In this document: piece by piece, positions 1 through 10,437 of the stretch | How the letters are laid out: each line of letters starts with the position of its first letter | How positions within the stretch are numbered: the stretch's first letter is position 1 | Assembly: GCF_918797505.1 (NCBI RefSeq) | Contig: NC_092801.1 | Coordinates: 28,798,477 to 28,862,476, forward strand | Direction of reading: 5' to 3' | Source of the DNA: Bemisia tabaci | Lineage: Eukaryota > Arthropoda > Insecta > Hemiptera > Aleyrodidae | DNA length: 64,000 nucleotides | Program-made: the position numbers and the translations under genes | The notes under the pieces: generated by a model | What the model saw: the letters and a program-made list of their open reading frames with translations, nothing else | Database searches by the model: none | What the model was told of the DNA's origin: nothing

Positions 1-118
1 GGGATACCACCGAAGGCTACTGTGCATTAATTAACTCAAGTTGTATTTAATCGATCTCGGATTACTTAGGACTACGTGTCTCAAATATTTTCTCAAGAGC
101 AGTTTATATCGTAAAATA

Positions 119-1126
119 CATAGGCTGTCCAAAAAGTACCGAGACTGGTTCCATAACTCAAAAACCAAGATAGCTAAAGGCTTGATCTTGGTTTTATTTG
201 AAAGATCAACTCAATATCTATCGATTGAGACCAAAATCAAAACTTTCGGTCAAATATTTCAAAAGTTACAACACTGTTTGTAAAAAAAATATCTGGACCC
301 CCTACCGTTTTTTATGACTATTTTCTCTTGCCGGAAACACTCTCTAAATTAATGATCGATCAGTGCACGGTTCTTTTGGAACTAATCATGGCAAAACCTT
401 AGTGATTTGGAAACACTAGCTGTCAAGTCGTCGTCGTCGTCGTCCGACTACGGATATAAGGGTTCAAAGTCAACGGAAAAAGAATAAACCGTCGGTCAGC
501 CACCCCCAAAAAACCAGGGAAATTTTCGGCAGTTGTTGACAGTTCACAGTGCGTGCGTGGTCTACGCTGCAGATGGTGAGTGATTTTGTTTCTGTGTTCA
601 AAATTGTTGATACCATCATAGAAAGAGCTAAAGCAGTGGTATCAAACATTTCGAACACAGAAACAAAATCACTCACCATCTGCAGCGTAGACCACACACG
701 CACTGTGAACTGTCAACAACTGCCGAAAATTTCCCTGGTTTTTTGGGGGTGGCTGACCGACGGTTTATTATTTTTCCATTGACTTTGAACCCTTATACCC
801 GTAGTCGGACGACGACGACGACTTGACAGCTAGTGTTTCCAAATCACTAAGGTTTTGCCATGATTAGTTCCAAAAGAACCGTGCACTGATCATTAATTTA
901 GAGAGTGTTTCCGGCAAGAGAAAATAGTCATAAAAAACGGTAGGGGGTCCAGATATTTTTTTTACAAACAGTGTTGTAACTTTTGAAATATTTGACCGAA
1001 AGTTTTGATTTTGGTCTCAATCGATAGATATTGAGTTGATCTTTCAAATAAAACCAAGATCAAGCCTTTAGCTATCTTGGTTTTTGAGTTATGGAACCAG
1101 TCTCGGTACTTTTTGGACAGCCTATG
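119..1126. mobile_element. 1-kb fold-back MITE, TA-flanked (mariner-like)
   Basis: The left arm (119 to about 600) and right arm (about 655 to 1126) are near-perfect reverse complements that leave only a short central loop. The termini read CATAGGCTGTCC and GGACAGCCTATG and are flanked on both sides by TA (117-118 and 1127-1128), the target duplication of Tc1/mariner elements. Even the centre pairs partly (GATACCAT against ATGGTATC). The two open frames of 77 codons, one per strand, are mirror images caused by the palindrome and are not genes. No transposase is present, so the element would be non-autonomous. The arms differ at only a few positions, which suggests a fairly young copy or ongoing arm homogenisation. 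Confidence 0.85.
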
Positions 1127-1128
1127 TA

Positions 1129-2416
1129 ATATCATTTTTTTTTAAAATACAAATCAATTTTATTTGAAATGACGAGACTACTGGGAACTGCTCTGCCGTG
1201 CTTAGGAAAAAACGTCGTATGAAATCTCAATGAATATAAATGAACTTTCAGCAGAAAAATAGATGAACTTTCGTATCTTACTTCTTAATGAGTATTCATT
1301 TTTCCCCCCTTTTTTCTGACTATGGATAGATCATGGTAATATAAATCTATTTTTCAGCCTTGTTTATCTAGGAGCAGATTATACAATTTTTAGAGCACAC
1401 ATGCTTTCATTAGGAAGTGCTACTATTTTATACATTTATGATAGCTACCCTCTTTGAAGACTGTAGGTTCAATCCCATAAAAATCTGCATTGTCCTCCCC
1501 TTTCATGGTAGCACAATTTCGCTCTTAAAATTTATGTGAGAGAGGCTAGACATTTTTCATAGTCTGCTTTCTAAAAGCTCGAATGAAAATTTTTCATTAT
1601 TCCCTCCTTTTAATTTCATTTGTTCGATTTGTAAACGAGGGTAAGGAGACATCGTTGTCTTTTCGGAGGATAATCTGACAGAGCCGTATGAATTTTTGTG
1701 TAGTAGGATCGTTTTCGCCATAAAAAAGGCAACAAAGTGAAGGGAGTTTATTAGATAAAGCTGGTACATTCGCCTTAGAAGCAGGTCAAAACGCTCACAA
1801 ATCGTCGCTCCTTAGAAGAAAAGACTTATCTGTATTTTTCACATGAGCCCTGGCAAGCATAGAGTTCTACGGAAAACAAGGTTCATGTTGACATTGAGAT
1901 ACGTCCTTACGTCAGAGGAGCCTCAAAATGAACGTGTGAGACTGTTTAAAGTATGCGCGCAATCCCCAAGTCGATGCAGTGATGCCAAGTTGCAGATTGT
2001 TCCCGAGACATGAATTATTGTTCGCGGGCCATAGATTAAACGTATAAAGTGTCATATGACATTTTATTGTGCGTCTCGTACCGAATCAAGTAAATAAATT
2101 CTGTCGCTGGTTAAAATTTGCCTAAAGAGAAGATTCGGACAATACAGAAGATGCAAAAAGGCTACATTGCGCTATGTTAGGTCCAACTAGACTTAAAAGG
2201 CTGGCACAGTTGCCTGCTTGCACTAATGTTGCATCAAACAGCAAATCTCTCTCATGGACTCTAGCCCGAGTTTTGAAACTTAACTGGCAATGTCGGCAAG
2301 ACGAGACAAGACATATCCCTATCTGCGCCGCATAATATATCGATTTTTGATTATTGTACTGCCGACATAAATTTCAACAATCAGGCTGCAGGCAGAATTT
2401 CGCCGGTGTAAGTCCG
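1129..2416. other. Spacer without a recognisable gene
   Basis: AT-rich sequence with stop codons in all frames. The only recurring piece I see is about 1838-1960, which resembles 45826-45932 (shared core ATTGAGATACG followed by TTACGT and AGAG), so at least that part is an old dispersed repeat. Confidence 0.5.
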
Positions 2417-2419
2417 CGA

Positions 2420-2625
2420 CCAAGAATCTCGTTTGTGGTGTTTGAAAATATCCGCTCCTATTTTATTTTTCTTAGATAGAAAAAACATGTATCATTCCTT
2501 GAAGTTTTTGCAGGATATTCTTCTCACAGAGAGGAAAAATTACAACGGATTTGAAGAATTTTGGTTGAGCAATTTCTCATTCAAAAAACGAAATATGACA
2601 GAAAGCAGTTTGCAACACCGCTTTT
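2420..2625 (+). mobile_element. Family B fold-back repeat, copy 1
   Basis: Starts near a GAATCTCGTTTGTGGTG end and finishes near GAAAGCAGTTTGCAACACCG. The two ends are diverged inverted repeats of each other. The same unit recurs near 4.0, 10.5, 12.3, 14.2, 15.6, 29.5, 30.0, 35.3, 36.2 and 58.2 kb. Shared landmarks are GCTCCTATTT, a CTTGAAGTTTTTGCAG-like core and an AAAATAAAGTATGACAGGAA-like right arm. No coding capacity. Confidence 0.6.
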
Positions 2626-2716
2626 TCCTTTTTTTTACTCACCTCACCCTTGCTTAGCTCTTCCCTACTGTACATTTTGTAGTATTTGCTCTTTAGTTAG
2701 ATGGGCTTCCCAGTGC

Positions 2717-2947
2717 CACGGAAAGAAATTAAATGTTGATTTAGCATTTATACTGTTAAAAAGATGTCCGACAAGTTTCAAATGCTGATTTTACATTTTA
2801 ACAAATGCTAACGTAACTACGCCCACTGCAAAACGTCCAAATCAAAATTTTGTGTTATCATTTTTGTATTCTAAAATCACCATTTGAAACTTGTCGGACA
2901 TCTTTTTAACAGTATACATGCTGAATCAACATTTAATTTTTTCCGTG
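2717..2947. mobile_element. CACGGAAA-ended fold-back MITE, copy 1
   Basis: The left arm of about 75 bp, starting CACGGAAAGAAATTAAATG, is the reverse complement of the right arm ending TTTTTTCCGTG. Both carry the block AAGATGTCCGACAAGTTTCA. The spacer is unique. The termini match the nested element at 32327-32556 and resemble those at 56239-56596. Non-coding. Confidence 0.75.
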
Positions 2948-3029
2948 TGACAGGCTATTTTTGAGAATTACCTAGGGGTTCTCCTGAGTATATTGTCTTT
3001 GAATGGCATTTTAAAAATTCCTAAAAAAA

Positions 3030-3408
3030 TCTTTTTATCGGCATAAATCCGACAACGCAGGAACGTGCGACCGAGAACGGTTCACGGCGCATAAATTGGG
3101 TAACCCCGCTAACGGGAGCCCGACAACGCGTTTACCCGCCTTTTTACCCCGGCGCGCGTTTTTCATCCCCCGAACAGTGTGAATACTCCACCGGAGGAGG
3201 GGTGGGCCGAGGGGAGGGGGGCGGGTTGCAAAAAGCACGGAGCAAATGGAAAAATGAATAAGATAAATATCAGAGTGAGAGGCCGCTCGGTTTGGCTTTA
3301 ATTAAGTCATCGCTAATTAATTTAATTACACGCCGGTGTTTGAGAATAAACAGCGCCGCTAACCGGGCGGAAGGGGGGAGGCGGTGCTTCGCGCGCCCCT
3401 TCTGAGTC
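3030..3408. other. GC-rich single-copy pocket with TAATTA cluster
   Basis: Markedly GC-richer than its surroundings and with no repeat partner in the window. A short AT core at about 3297-3330 packs several TAATTA/TTAATTA words, the binding core of homeodomain proteins, between GC-rich flanks. This could be a regulatory element or a promoter-proximal region. No open frame here looks like a real protein. Confidence 0.35.
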
Positions 3409-3409
3409 C

Positions 3410-3664
3410 CGCCGCGCTGCGGAAAAACACCTTATGAACATTCCAATGTTGCCAAATTTCGAGTCGGAAAACACTTATTTTATGGAAAAAGTTATAAATT
3501 ATATTTCTTGAAATTTTGAGATACTTCAGATCAAATTGCGAGCAAATTTATCTAAAAAATTGGAATAAATATATCCACAAATTTTTCCGGTAATTCATGA
3601 TTTGTCAAGGGGATTTTGGCAACGTCCGAGGTCTCATAAGGCGTTTTTCCTCAGCGCGGCGGAG
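3410..3664. mobile_element. Family E fold-back MITE, copy 1
   Basis: The left end (GCTGCGGAAAAACACC then TATGAACATTCCAATGTTGCC) and right end (GGCAACGTCCGAGG then CATAAGGCGTTTTTCC then AGCGCGGCGG) are diverged inverted repeats. Family E ends as TACTGCCGTGC(TA)AGGAAAAACGCC and has more than ten copies or fragments here. The centre is AT-rich with no coding capacity. Confidence 0.75.
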
Positions 3665-3869
3665 TCGGCTGCTGGTTTTTACGTCGCCGCCGGCGTGAAA
3701 CGGCTTCAATGCGAATGGCGCGACCGTCTTTGGCTCTTAATCCGTTGAGGACACTTGGGCCAAAAGATGGGAGCCTTTTGAGAGGCGTCGCAGTCCCACT
3801 CGAAATAATTTAACAATCACTGGAGGCGAACAGGAAGGAACCGGGGATTTCGAGAAATGGGGTCTGCTA

Positions 3870-3938
3870 TACTGCCGTGATAAGGGGGAACACCGTGTGA
3901 ACATTCCAATGTCGCCAAATTTACCCAAATCAAATATT
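3870..3938 (+). mobile_element. Family E fragment (left end only)
   Basis: TACTGCCGTGATAAGG followed by the GAACATTCCAATGTCGCCAAA block, a left terminus with no matching right terminus downstream. It lies 200 bp from the complete copy at 3410-3664 and shares its CATTCCAATGT variant, so it may derive from a local duplication. Confidence 0.65.
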
Positions 3939-4035
3939 TAGGTCCGCGTTTGTGCCGAAGGGTTGTGTTGAATGTCGTTCCTTAAACAACTCCTCTCCAT
4001 GAGAGGCCCCATACTGACGGTGTATCTGCAGAAAT

Positions 4036-4166
4036 GCGTATCTTGGTTGCGGTGTTTAAAAATCTCCTCTTTCATTTAATTTTTTTCGAAGGAGAAAAAA
4101 TCAATATCATTCCTTGAAATTTTCGCAGAGTTTTCTTCGCACAATGAAGAAAAATCCCAGGAAAAC
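4036..4166 (+). mobile_element. Family B fragment, copy 2
   Basis: TATCTTGGTTGCGGTGTTTAA and the ATCATTCCTTGAAATTTTCG core, ending around the GAAGAAAAATC block. The right inverted arm is missing. Confidence 0.6.
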
Positions 4167-4299
4167 CCGTCACAAAATACCGAACCCAACTAAATAAAAA
4201 TGCGTACAAGTTAATTTGGTCGCAATCGAGTAGTTTTGAATGGTCGATACGTTTTTGAGTGGCCCTATGTCTTACTCACCAGAGAGATGCGGCTAAGCG

Positions 4300-4375
4300 C
4301 AGAAAAACGCCTTCAAATGATCGGTTATACTTCACCGCACCACTCCGGAGTTGATATAGTTGTGTCACTAAAACT
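4300..4375 (+). repeat. Family C dispersed repeat, copy 1
   Basis: The motif AACGCCTTCAAATGATCGG followed by CACTCCGGAG and TTGATATAGTTGTGTCAC. The same order recurs at 43475-43545, 43770-43840, 49735-49800, 57988-58056 and, reversed, at 10985-11055, 29803-29865, 30422-30483 and 35465-35525. Copies often lie near family B. Confidence 0.6.
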
Positions 4376-4654
4376 AGCCATTTCAAGCCTGGTGTCAATT
4401 GGACTGATAATCAAAAGAAAACAAACTGTAACATTCTGGAGGCAAATGAGGTAGTAGTTTGGAAATTAACTTACCGCCCGATTACTTCTAAAAAAAATGC
4501 AAACTCGAAAAAAATATTGCGAAAGAAAGTGCTGAGCTTGATTTCTAACACGAGTCTGATCCAATTAGTGAGACTTTTTTCCTTTCTGATCACCTTAGGC
4601 CAAGTAGACGGTTTTTTTCAAGAATCAGCTCGTTGATTCTCGACGCACGATAGA

Positions 4655-4800
4655 CCCTACAGTAAGTCCATCGTTTTTCCTCCTTAGTCTGTAACAACCA
4701 GTCCCAGTCACCTATTTTAACCAATAAGATCGCTCAATTTTCCCTTTGTCCCATGTATATAGCTTTGTTTATCAATTTCCATATAACACCTGCAGAAGGT
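4655..4800. repeat. Family X arm fragment
   Basis: Shares AGTAAGTCCAT, CTTAGTCTGTAA, AACCAGTCCCA and ACCAATAAGATCGCTC with the right arm of the complete fold-back at 42045-42287. The left arm is absent here. Confidence 0.5.
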
Positions 4801-4953
4801 TTAGTTGAATCACCAATGAACCTATCCTAAATCGTTGTTTTGTTTTTTCTCAAAAAAAGAAAGAATTAAAACAGAATTAAACATAATCGTACTTATTTTT
4901 ATCTCTCGCGAATCTCGTTGAATTCACCTCAAAATAACCAGACCCATTCGTCA

Positions 4954-5082
4954 ATTGGACGTATTCCTGCCAACCGGAACTATGTGCATTATGACGTGGG
5001 CCCTGTTATGCATACACTCCAATGGGTTTCAGAGCTCATGTCTTAATGTACATAGTTCTATTTGGCAGAAATAAGTGCAATT
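4954..5082. mobile_element. Family V palindromic MITE, copy 1
   Basis: A roughly 125-bp near-perfect hairpin. ATTGGACGTATTCCTGCCAA at the left pairs with the right end TTTGGCAGAAATAAGTGCAA. The arms include GGAACTATGTGCATTA and GCACATAGTTC. Five copies of the same length occur in the window. Non-coding. Confidence 0.85.
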
Positions 5083-5084
5083 GC

Positions 5085-6225
5085 AGACCGCACACCGTGC
5101 ACGGGCTCCATTACACCCGTAATGGAGTCACGTAAACGCGGACATAGTTCCTCCTCCGTCACGAACGCACCGGACCCCAACCTCCCCCGCACTCCCCCAT
5201 CCTCCCCCACCACCCCCCATCCTCCAGGCGGAAGAGCAGCGGTTAATGAGGGAGGAAGTTACTCTCATTCTTCATTGTTATCGTCGTTTCTTTGTTTCGT
5301 AGCTCTTCGATCTCTTGGGCGGCGGCCAGTTGCGGGCCGTCGAAATTATCGGCTATTAATTCTACTGCAGGTCGATCCTCAATCGATCGAATCGAACTCC
5401 ATCGATACATCCCTATCTTAGCAATACAATGTATCGATCAAGGTCAATCGATAACGACTCGATAATCGAAGCGCTTGGCCGTTGAAGAGCTCTCCCCACT
5501 TAGGAACAACCGCGTAAGTCGATTTATTCCCATTTAAAACTGTGGTAAAAAATCGATTATTAAAGTATACCTTGATAATCGATCCTTTTCCATTGGTTTA
5601 ATGAGCATATCAATCGATTAATCGTAAAACACGACGACCCTACGATTGAAATACCTTACAGATACGTGGTTTCGACTCGGCGGTTCTCGGTTGTGGCCCT
5701 CGGGAGGTGTGCTTGAGGATGGTGGGGTGGGTTTAGGGTTGGGGGAGGGGGAGGGAGGAGAAAGGAAATCAGGGATGGAGTGAGAGGATGCGGAACTCCT
5801 TGCGATTCTCTGGAGATCCTCTTGATTGAGGGCAACTTTTTTGCTCACCTCACTCAGTGCCCGCGCGCTGGTGCCTTTCTAGACAGTGCATTTTGGCTTT
5901 CGGCTCACGAAAGTTGCCTGCCTTTAAGTGGACTCTCAGCTTTGGCACAAACAATTATGGGTACGACTCAAATCTTCTAAATTTGAGGTTATAAGGGGAT
6001 CATTTTGGAAGAAGCTGAATATAACTGAGGGGCTTGGAGAATGAGGCGCATGGATGCAGTTTTTGCTATTCCGAGAAATACGTGTTTCAATTTTTGAAAT
6101 TGCGTGGATCCGTATGGCGGAAAGAAAGTTCAAACTGACTTTTTGATGCTCAAAAAGTGGAGTATTGGAGTGAACTTTTCACTGAGAATGCATTTAGACT
6201 ATTTTCACTATAAATCATTTTTCAA
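5085..6225. other. Single-copy spacer, proline-rich frame and CGAT-rich patch
   Basis: 5085-5370 holds an open frame of 119 codons rich in Pro, Ser and Thr. It begins inside the family V element and has no recognisable domain, so I do not call it a gene. 5370-5620 is dense in CGAT/ATCGAT words resembling the T-type patches at 16.9 and 34.4 kb. 5685-5765 has long G-rich runs on the + strand. Nothing else is identifiable. Confidence 0.4.
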
Positions 6226-6228
6226 AAA

Positions 6229-6473
6229 CTGGAAAAACGTTGTATGAACATTCAAGAGTTGCCAAATTTCCTTTGATAAAATGTATATTTTTGAGGAAAG
6301 TTATGAATATTTTCCTATCAATTACACGAACTGAAGGTAAAATTGCGAACAAAATTATCTAAAAAATTGAAAGGAAAATATTTACAGATTTTCCCGAAAA
6401 CTCGTGAATTACCAGAGGAAACTTGGCAACGCCGAAGGGTTCATACGGCATTCTTCCTTAGCACGGCAGTACT
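6229..6473. mobile_element. Family E fold-back MITE, copy 2
   Basis: GAAAAACGTTGTATGAACATTC at the left and GGTTCATACGGCATTCTTCC then TTAGCACGGCAGTA at the right. The outermost left bases are degraded. The two overlapping frames of 84 and 102 codons across it come from the repeat, not from a gene. Confidence 0.7.
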
Positions 6474-7066
6474 GTACGAATGTCTTTTCTCAAGACCTCG
6501 ATGCAGACGGATTCCGATTCCGTTCGCAATTCGGTCATTTAAAATCAATAGAACGAGCCATCATAGTCACGTTCAAGCCTATAAAACGAAGAGATGATCT
6601 TTATATGCCCCTAGCGACAATGCTTGGTCGGTCCAGGACAGCTCTGGTTCATCGTTTGCGGTCATCTCAAAATCACATCACGCACAAGTCAATTCAGCCA
6701 TTGTTACAGTGACGATCTTCTGGCTAGAGGACGTACATCCATTTTCACTTGAGCCCTGTTCTCCATAAGACTCCATGCTTTTTGCAGCTCACATTGGAGT
6801 AGCATTACGCCCTCAAATCAAAGATGTGACGATATGTGCTACATGACGGGCAAAGATGCTGGAAATAAGTGTACTTGCGACGACACTTACAGACATTTTC
6901 ACGAGTTTTTTCTTCCACTTGAGAGTGTTTTCGATGAAATAAATAAAATCCTACCGCTATTCCATTCTTGGGGGGATTTTTCAAAATTTAATGGGGAACT
7001 TGAGAAACCGTGACGTAAGTCTTTCATCTTAATTTTTTGGTCGAGAGAAGATGGTCGCACAAGCAA
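6474..7066. other. Spacer, nothing recognised
   Basis: No domain, no inverted repeat and no match to the other families in this window that I can see. Confidence 0.4.
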
Positions 7067-7324
7067 TACTGCCGTGCTAAGAAAGAACGCCTTATGAGCC
7101 TTCAGACGTTGCCAAGTTTCCTCCGATAAATACTGGATTTACTGGGAAAATTGCGAATATTATTTTCCAAAATTTTCAGACAATTTTGTGCTCAATTTAA
7201 TCTGAAACATGTGAAATGTTAAAGGAAATATGTGCCTGAATATCGTCAAAAATACATATTTTATTAAGGAAATTTTGGAAACTCTCGAATGTTCATACGG
7301 CGTTCTTCCTTAGCACGGCAGAAT
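7067..7324. mobile_element. Family E fold-back MITE, copy 3
   Basis: A well-preserved copy. TACTGCCGTGCTAAGAAAGA at the left pairs with the right end TTCTTCCTTAGCACGGCAG. Arms carry TTGCCAAGTTTCC and the CTCGAATGTTCATACGGCG block. About 258 bp, non-coding. Confidence 0.85.
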
Positions 7325-8201
7325 AATGTTGAGTTACTTATTGGACGAGAAATACACCAACAAGTATGAATTTATAGATACGCTATTGACTGAATGTTGT
7401 TTATTGACTTTTGGACTACGTTTTAAGGATTAATATTCTGGCTCATTTCAGAATTAACAGTTGTGCCATCAGTTTTCCTTTGCAGAGATGTGCTTCATGG
7501 AAAGCCAGGAACAGTGATTCCTTATTACGAGATAAATTACACTTTTTTAAACAATTGTCCTTGTTTCTCTGAACCGTGAATTGGTTCTAATCGGAACGAA
7601 ATATTATATATTTTCAATTCTCACGCATTTGAAAACATGTAATGTCGTGAAGCTCGGAGAGATACGCACTACTGATCTTTTTAATTTTGAAGGAAACAAA
7701 TTTGACATTTTTCACTGTGAAAATTATCATTCTGGTCACGACGTTTCACACACGCGCATTAGATCTTCGTGACCTTTGAAATGCAACAGTGCATCTACAT
7801 GCATATGACCTACAAGTTTTGACCTACACATTTTTCAGATACAAAATCTTGGCCCTCAACATTTTCGTGGATGAAAAAAATTGTAGGTGGTCATGTTCAG
7901 TGTGGCAAAATTTCATAAAAAATTAAATATTGAAATTTCACGTGAATTATTTCATGAAATTTCAAAACTGTAAGAAATATATTGAAAAATACCTCCTTCC
8001 CATGCTTCGCAAAATGTAAAATTGAGACTTCTTTCTATATTTGTGTCTTTGAGTGCGGTTTGCATGCCATAGCCCCTGAAAAATATGAAATATTTCACTA
8101 ACTTGTGGAATTTTATGAGATATTCCACTGAATTATCCGATCTTTCATTTCTTTCTTACGTCTCATGCCACCCTAGTCGTGTTCATGTGTGCGTTGGTCT
8201 G
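7325..8201. other. Spacer, nothing recognised
   Basis: AT-rich and unique within the window. The longest frame (63 codons, 7581-7772) shows no features of a protein. Confidence 0.4.
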
Positions 8202-8429
8202 CACTGGAAAAAAACACATTGGATCTAGAGTCCAGACCCTTAAAAACATCGACAAGAAAAAATACTCTTGATTCAATCGGATTTTTGCTTAAATCAAGAA
8301 CCAAACCTCTTAATTTGAGCGGATTTCCCTTTGATTTAATCTTAAATCTGATTGAATCAAGAGTATTTTTTCTTGTCAATGTTTTCAAGAGTCTGGACTC
8401 TAGATCCAATGTGTTTTTTTTTTCCAGTG
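8202..8429. mobile_element. Family D palindromic MITE, copy 1 (CACTGGAAAAAA ends)
   Basis: CACTGGAAAAAAACACATTG pairs with the right end CAATGTG then T-run then CCAGTG. The arms contain GATCTAGAGTCCAGAC, GACAAGAAAAA and TTGATTCAATC and their complements. Open frames of about 110 codons on both strands encode nearly the same peptide because of the palindrome, so they are shadows. Flanking bases are TG on both sides, possibly a 2-bp duplication. Confidence 0.85.
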
Positions 8430-9063
8430 TGATGTCTGGTAGGTTAATTATGCGTAAACGGAGTAGTGAGGAACCATTATATTTTTTTCCATGCCAAAAC
8501 GTCATTCGCAGTTAAACGAAAAAATCAAGGAAGTTCCTACTGTGAGTTCTCAGTCGTGGACCATTTGTCAGCCGGAAGGCAATTAGCGGACGACAATCCT
8601 TCTGAAATTCTTAAATCCGAGCACATGAATGGAATCTCCTCTCAGGTTTGCAGGTCTCTTGCCCAACTTCCACGGATAACTCCAGAATTTTTTCTTCCTC
8701 CTTCCGCCTCCCGTCCCGAAAGAAAGGGACGGGAGTTTGGAACTTTTCCAGGAGCAAGGCGATGTCGGGAGACAGCGTGGGTTAAATAAAAGCTTTGCAA
8801 CTTAGCGACAAACTTCTCACCTTCCCCTCGGCCGCCCCGAGGAGGGAACTCTGACCGCAATATTTGATACCGCCCGGGATTCTAAGTGTTAAGTCATCCT
8901 ACCGCAATGAAAACGACTCGTGCGACTAATCGAATGATAGGGAACAACGGAGAAGCGTCCGATCGTAACAGTCGTAATCGCTGTACTTATTTAGTTCGAA
9001 AGGACATTACTTCGCAATGAGGAAGTGCTGCTTTGCGCTCATTTTAGGAACAGCATATGAGGC
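8430..9063. other. Spacer with one strong short hairpin
   Basis: 8709-8734 forms a 9-bp perfect GC stem (TCCCGTCCC with GGGACGGGA, loop GAAAGAAA). The rest shows no repeat or gene. Confidence 0.4.
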
Positions 9064-9802
9064 TACTGCCGTGCAACGCAAAAACGCCGTAAACGCCATT
9101 TTACATTTTTTGGAAGCAATGTATAATGGCAGTAAAACTTCTCCTTGTGACAATGTTTTTACAGAATGGAGATGTTGCATGTGTGAGGAATTTGCGATTT
9201 GACTGTTGATTCTTATGTAAAAGTCCGCAAGAAAAACGATGGTGCTACTGGTTTTCTCTGAAATCAACTCCCAAGCTCAAAAAAAGCTCTTAAGTTGAGG
9301 CCAAAATGGAGGGGATATCCCACGCTATCCTGAGAGTCCACCTGTACATCAAGACAAACTCTCCATGCAAAGATCGGGAGCAAATACATTAGCAGTGATG
9401 CCGTGTTTTCAATTTTAGAGTCCCCAAATGAAGTGGCAACCCTGTCAATGTATTTGCTATCTTTGCATGGAGAGTTTGTCTTGATGTAGATGTGGACTCT
9501 CAGGATAGCGTGGGATATCCCCTCCATTTTGGCCTCAACTTGAGAGCTTTTTTTGAGCTTGGGAGTTGGTTTCAGAGAAAACCAGTGGCACCATCGTGTT
9601 TCTCACGAACTTTCACATAAGAATCAATAGTTAAATCGCAAATCCCTCACACATGCAACATCTTCATTCTTTTGCAAATACTATGAACTTAACCTGAAAA
9701 TTTGAGGTGCACGGGTTAAACAGTTTTTATTTTATAAAGTGTCAAGACTCAAAAACGAGGGACAGTCATGATGGATTTACGGCGTTCTTACTCAGCACGG
9801 TA
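9064..9802. mobile_element. Family F element, interrupted by a G element
   Basis: TACTGCCGTGCAACGCAAAA at the left and GGCGTTCTTACTCAGCACGG at the right, matching the uninterrupted copy at 16094-16344. The middle (9168-9665) is a family G insertion. Sequence on either side of it joins to match 16190-16225 base for base in length. F shares its outer ends with E but has a different interior. Confidence 0.8.
9168..9665. mobile_element. Family G fold-back element, copy 1
   Basis: About 0.5 kb with arms of about 230 bp. GGAGATGTTGCATGTGTGAG pairs with the right end CTCACACATGCAACATCTTC. The arms contain CCAAAATGGAGGGGATATCC and AAACTCTCCATGCAAAGAT. AT is present on both sides. The element lies inside F and has two further copies (17871-27447 split, 38341-38841). 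Non-coding. Confidence 0.85.
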
Positions 9803-9807
9803 GACTA

Positions 9808-10034
9808 GTTCCATAGTGTACGATGTCCATAAAGTTGTTTGTCACAAAAACGCAAAAAGCTTTTTTGAGTACTGTACGTTTTGCTGCGACCTACCTTTTC
9901 AATACTGCTTATTAAAAATGATTTTGGCTTTTTGGCACACAATTGAATTATTTTCCGATCCTCCTCTAAATGGCTGATTTAGAATTCACTTTTAGCTTAA
10001 TTTCAACCAAAATGGACCTTGCACACTATGGAAC
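9808..10034. mobile_element. Short TIR element, TA-flanked
   Basis: The termini GTTCCATAGTGTACGATGTC and the reverse complement of GGACCTTGCACACTATGGAAC form inverted repeats of about 25 bp with few mismatches. TA lies on each side, which fits a mariner-type duplication. 227 bp, AT-rich interior, no frame. No second copy seen. Confidence 0.65.
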
Positions 10035-10282
10035 TAGTAGCCTCATTCGTCGACGGTGAGCTTTTAATCCACTTATTTCGGTATGCAACGTTTTAGACTG
10101 GCTTTTATACTTTATTTTTTGGTTGAAAGACTACTTAAAGTCAATTTGAAAATGTCAGTGATTTGTCTCCTTCATGCGAAGCAAATTCTGAAAAAATAAA
10201 GGAATTACGTGAACATGTTTTCATGTAAAACAAATATAATAGGATCGGAGATTTTTAAACACCGCAAAATATATACAAACGT

Positions 10283-10402
10283 ATTTCTGCCAAATGGAGC
10301 TATGTGCATTGAGACATGAGCCCTGAGGCTCATAAGAACTTGTGCATAACAGGGCACACGTCATAATGCACATAGTTCCAGTTCCCTCATGATAGAAATA
10401 CG
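10283..10402. mobile_element. Family V palindromic MITE, copy 2
   Basis: TATTTCTGCCAAATGGAGC pairs with the right end, where ATGATAGAAATACG replaces the usual GGCAGAAATACG. It carries GAGCCCTGAGGCTCATAAG and CATAACAGGGC in reverse order relative to copy 1. Confidence 0.75.
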
Positions 10403-10437
10403 TAATTTTAGAGTTCACCTTCGATGTGATATTAAAA

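Noticed and set aside
5062..5421. 119-codon proline-rich frame
   Set aside because: Begins in a family V element, is low-complexity, and lacks any domain.
8173..8515. Two overlapping frames of about 110 codons on opposite strands with similar peptides
   Set aside because: They are the two faces of the family D palindrome and recur in every D copy.
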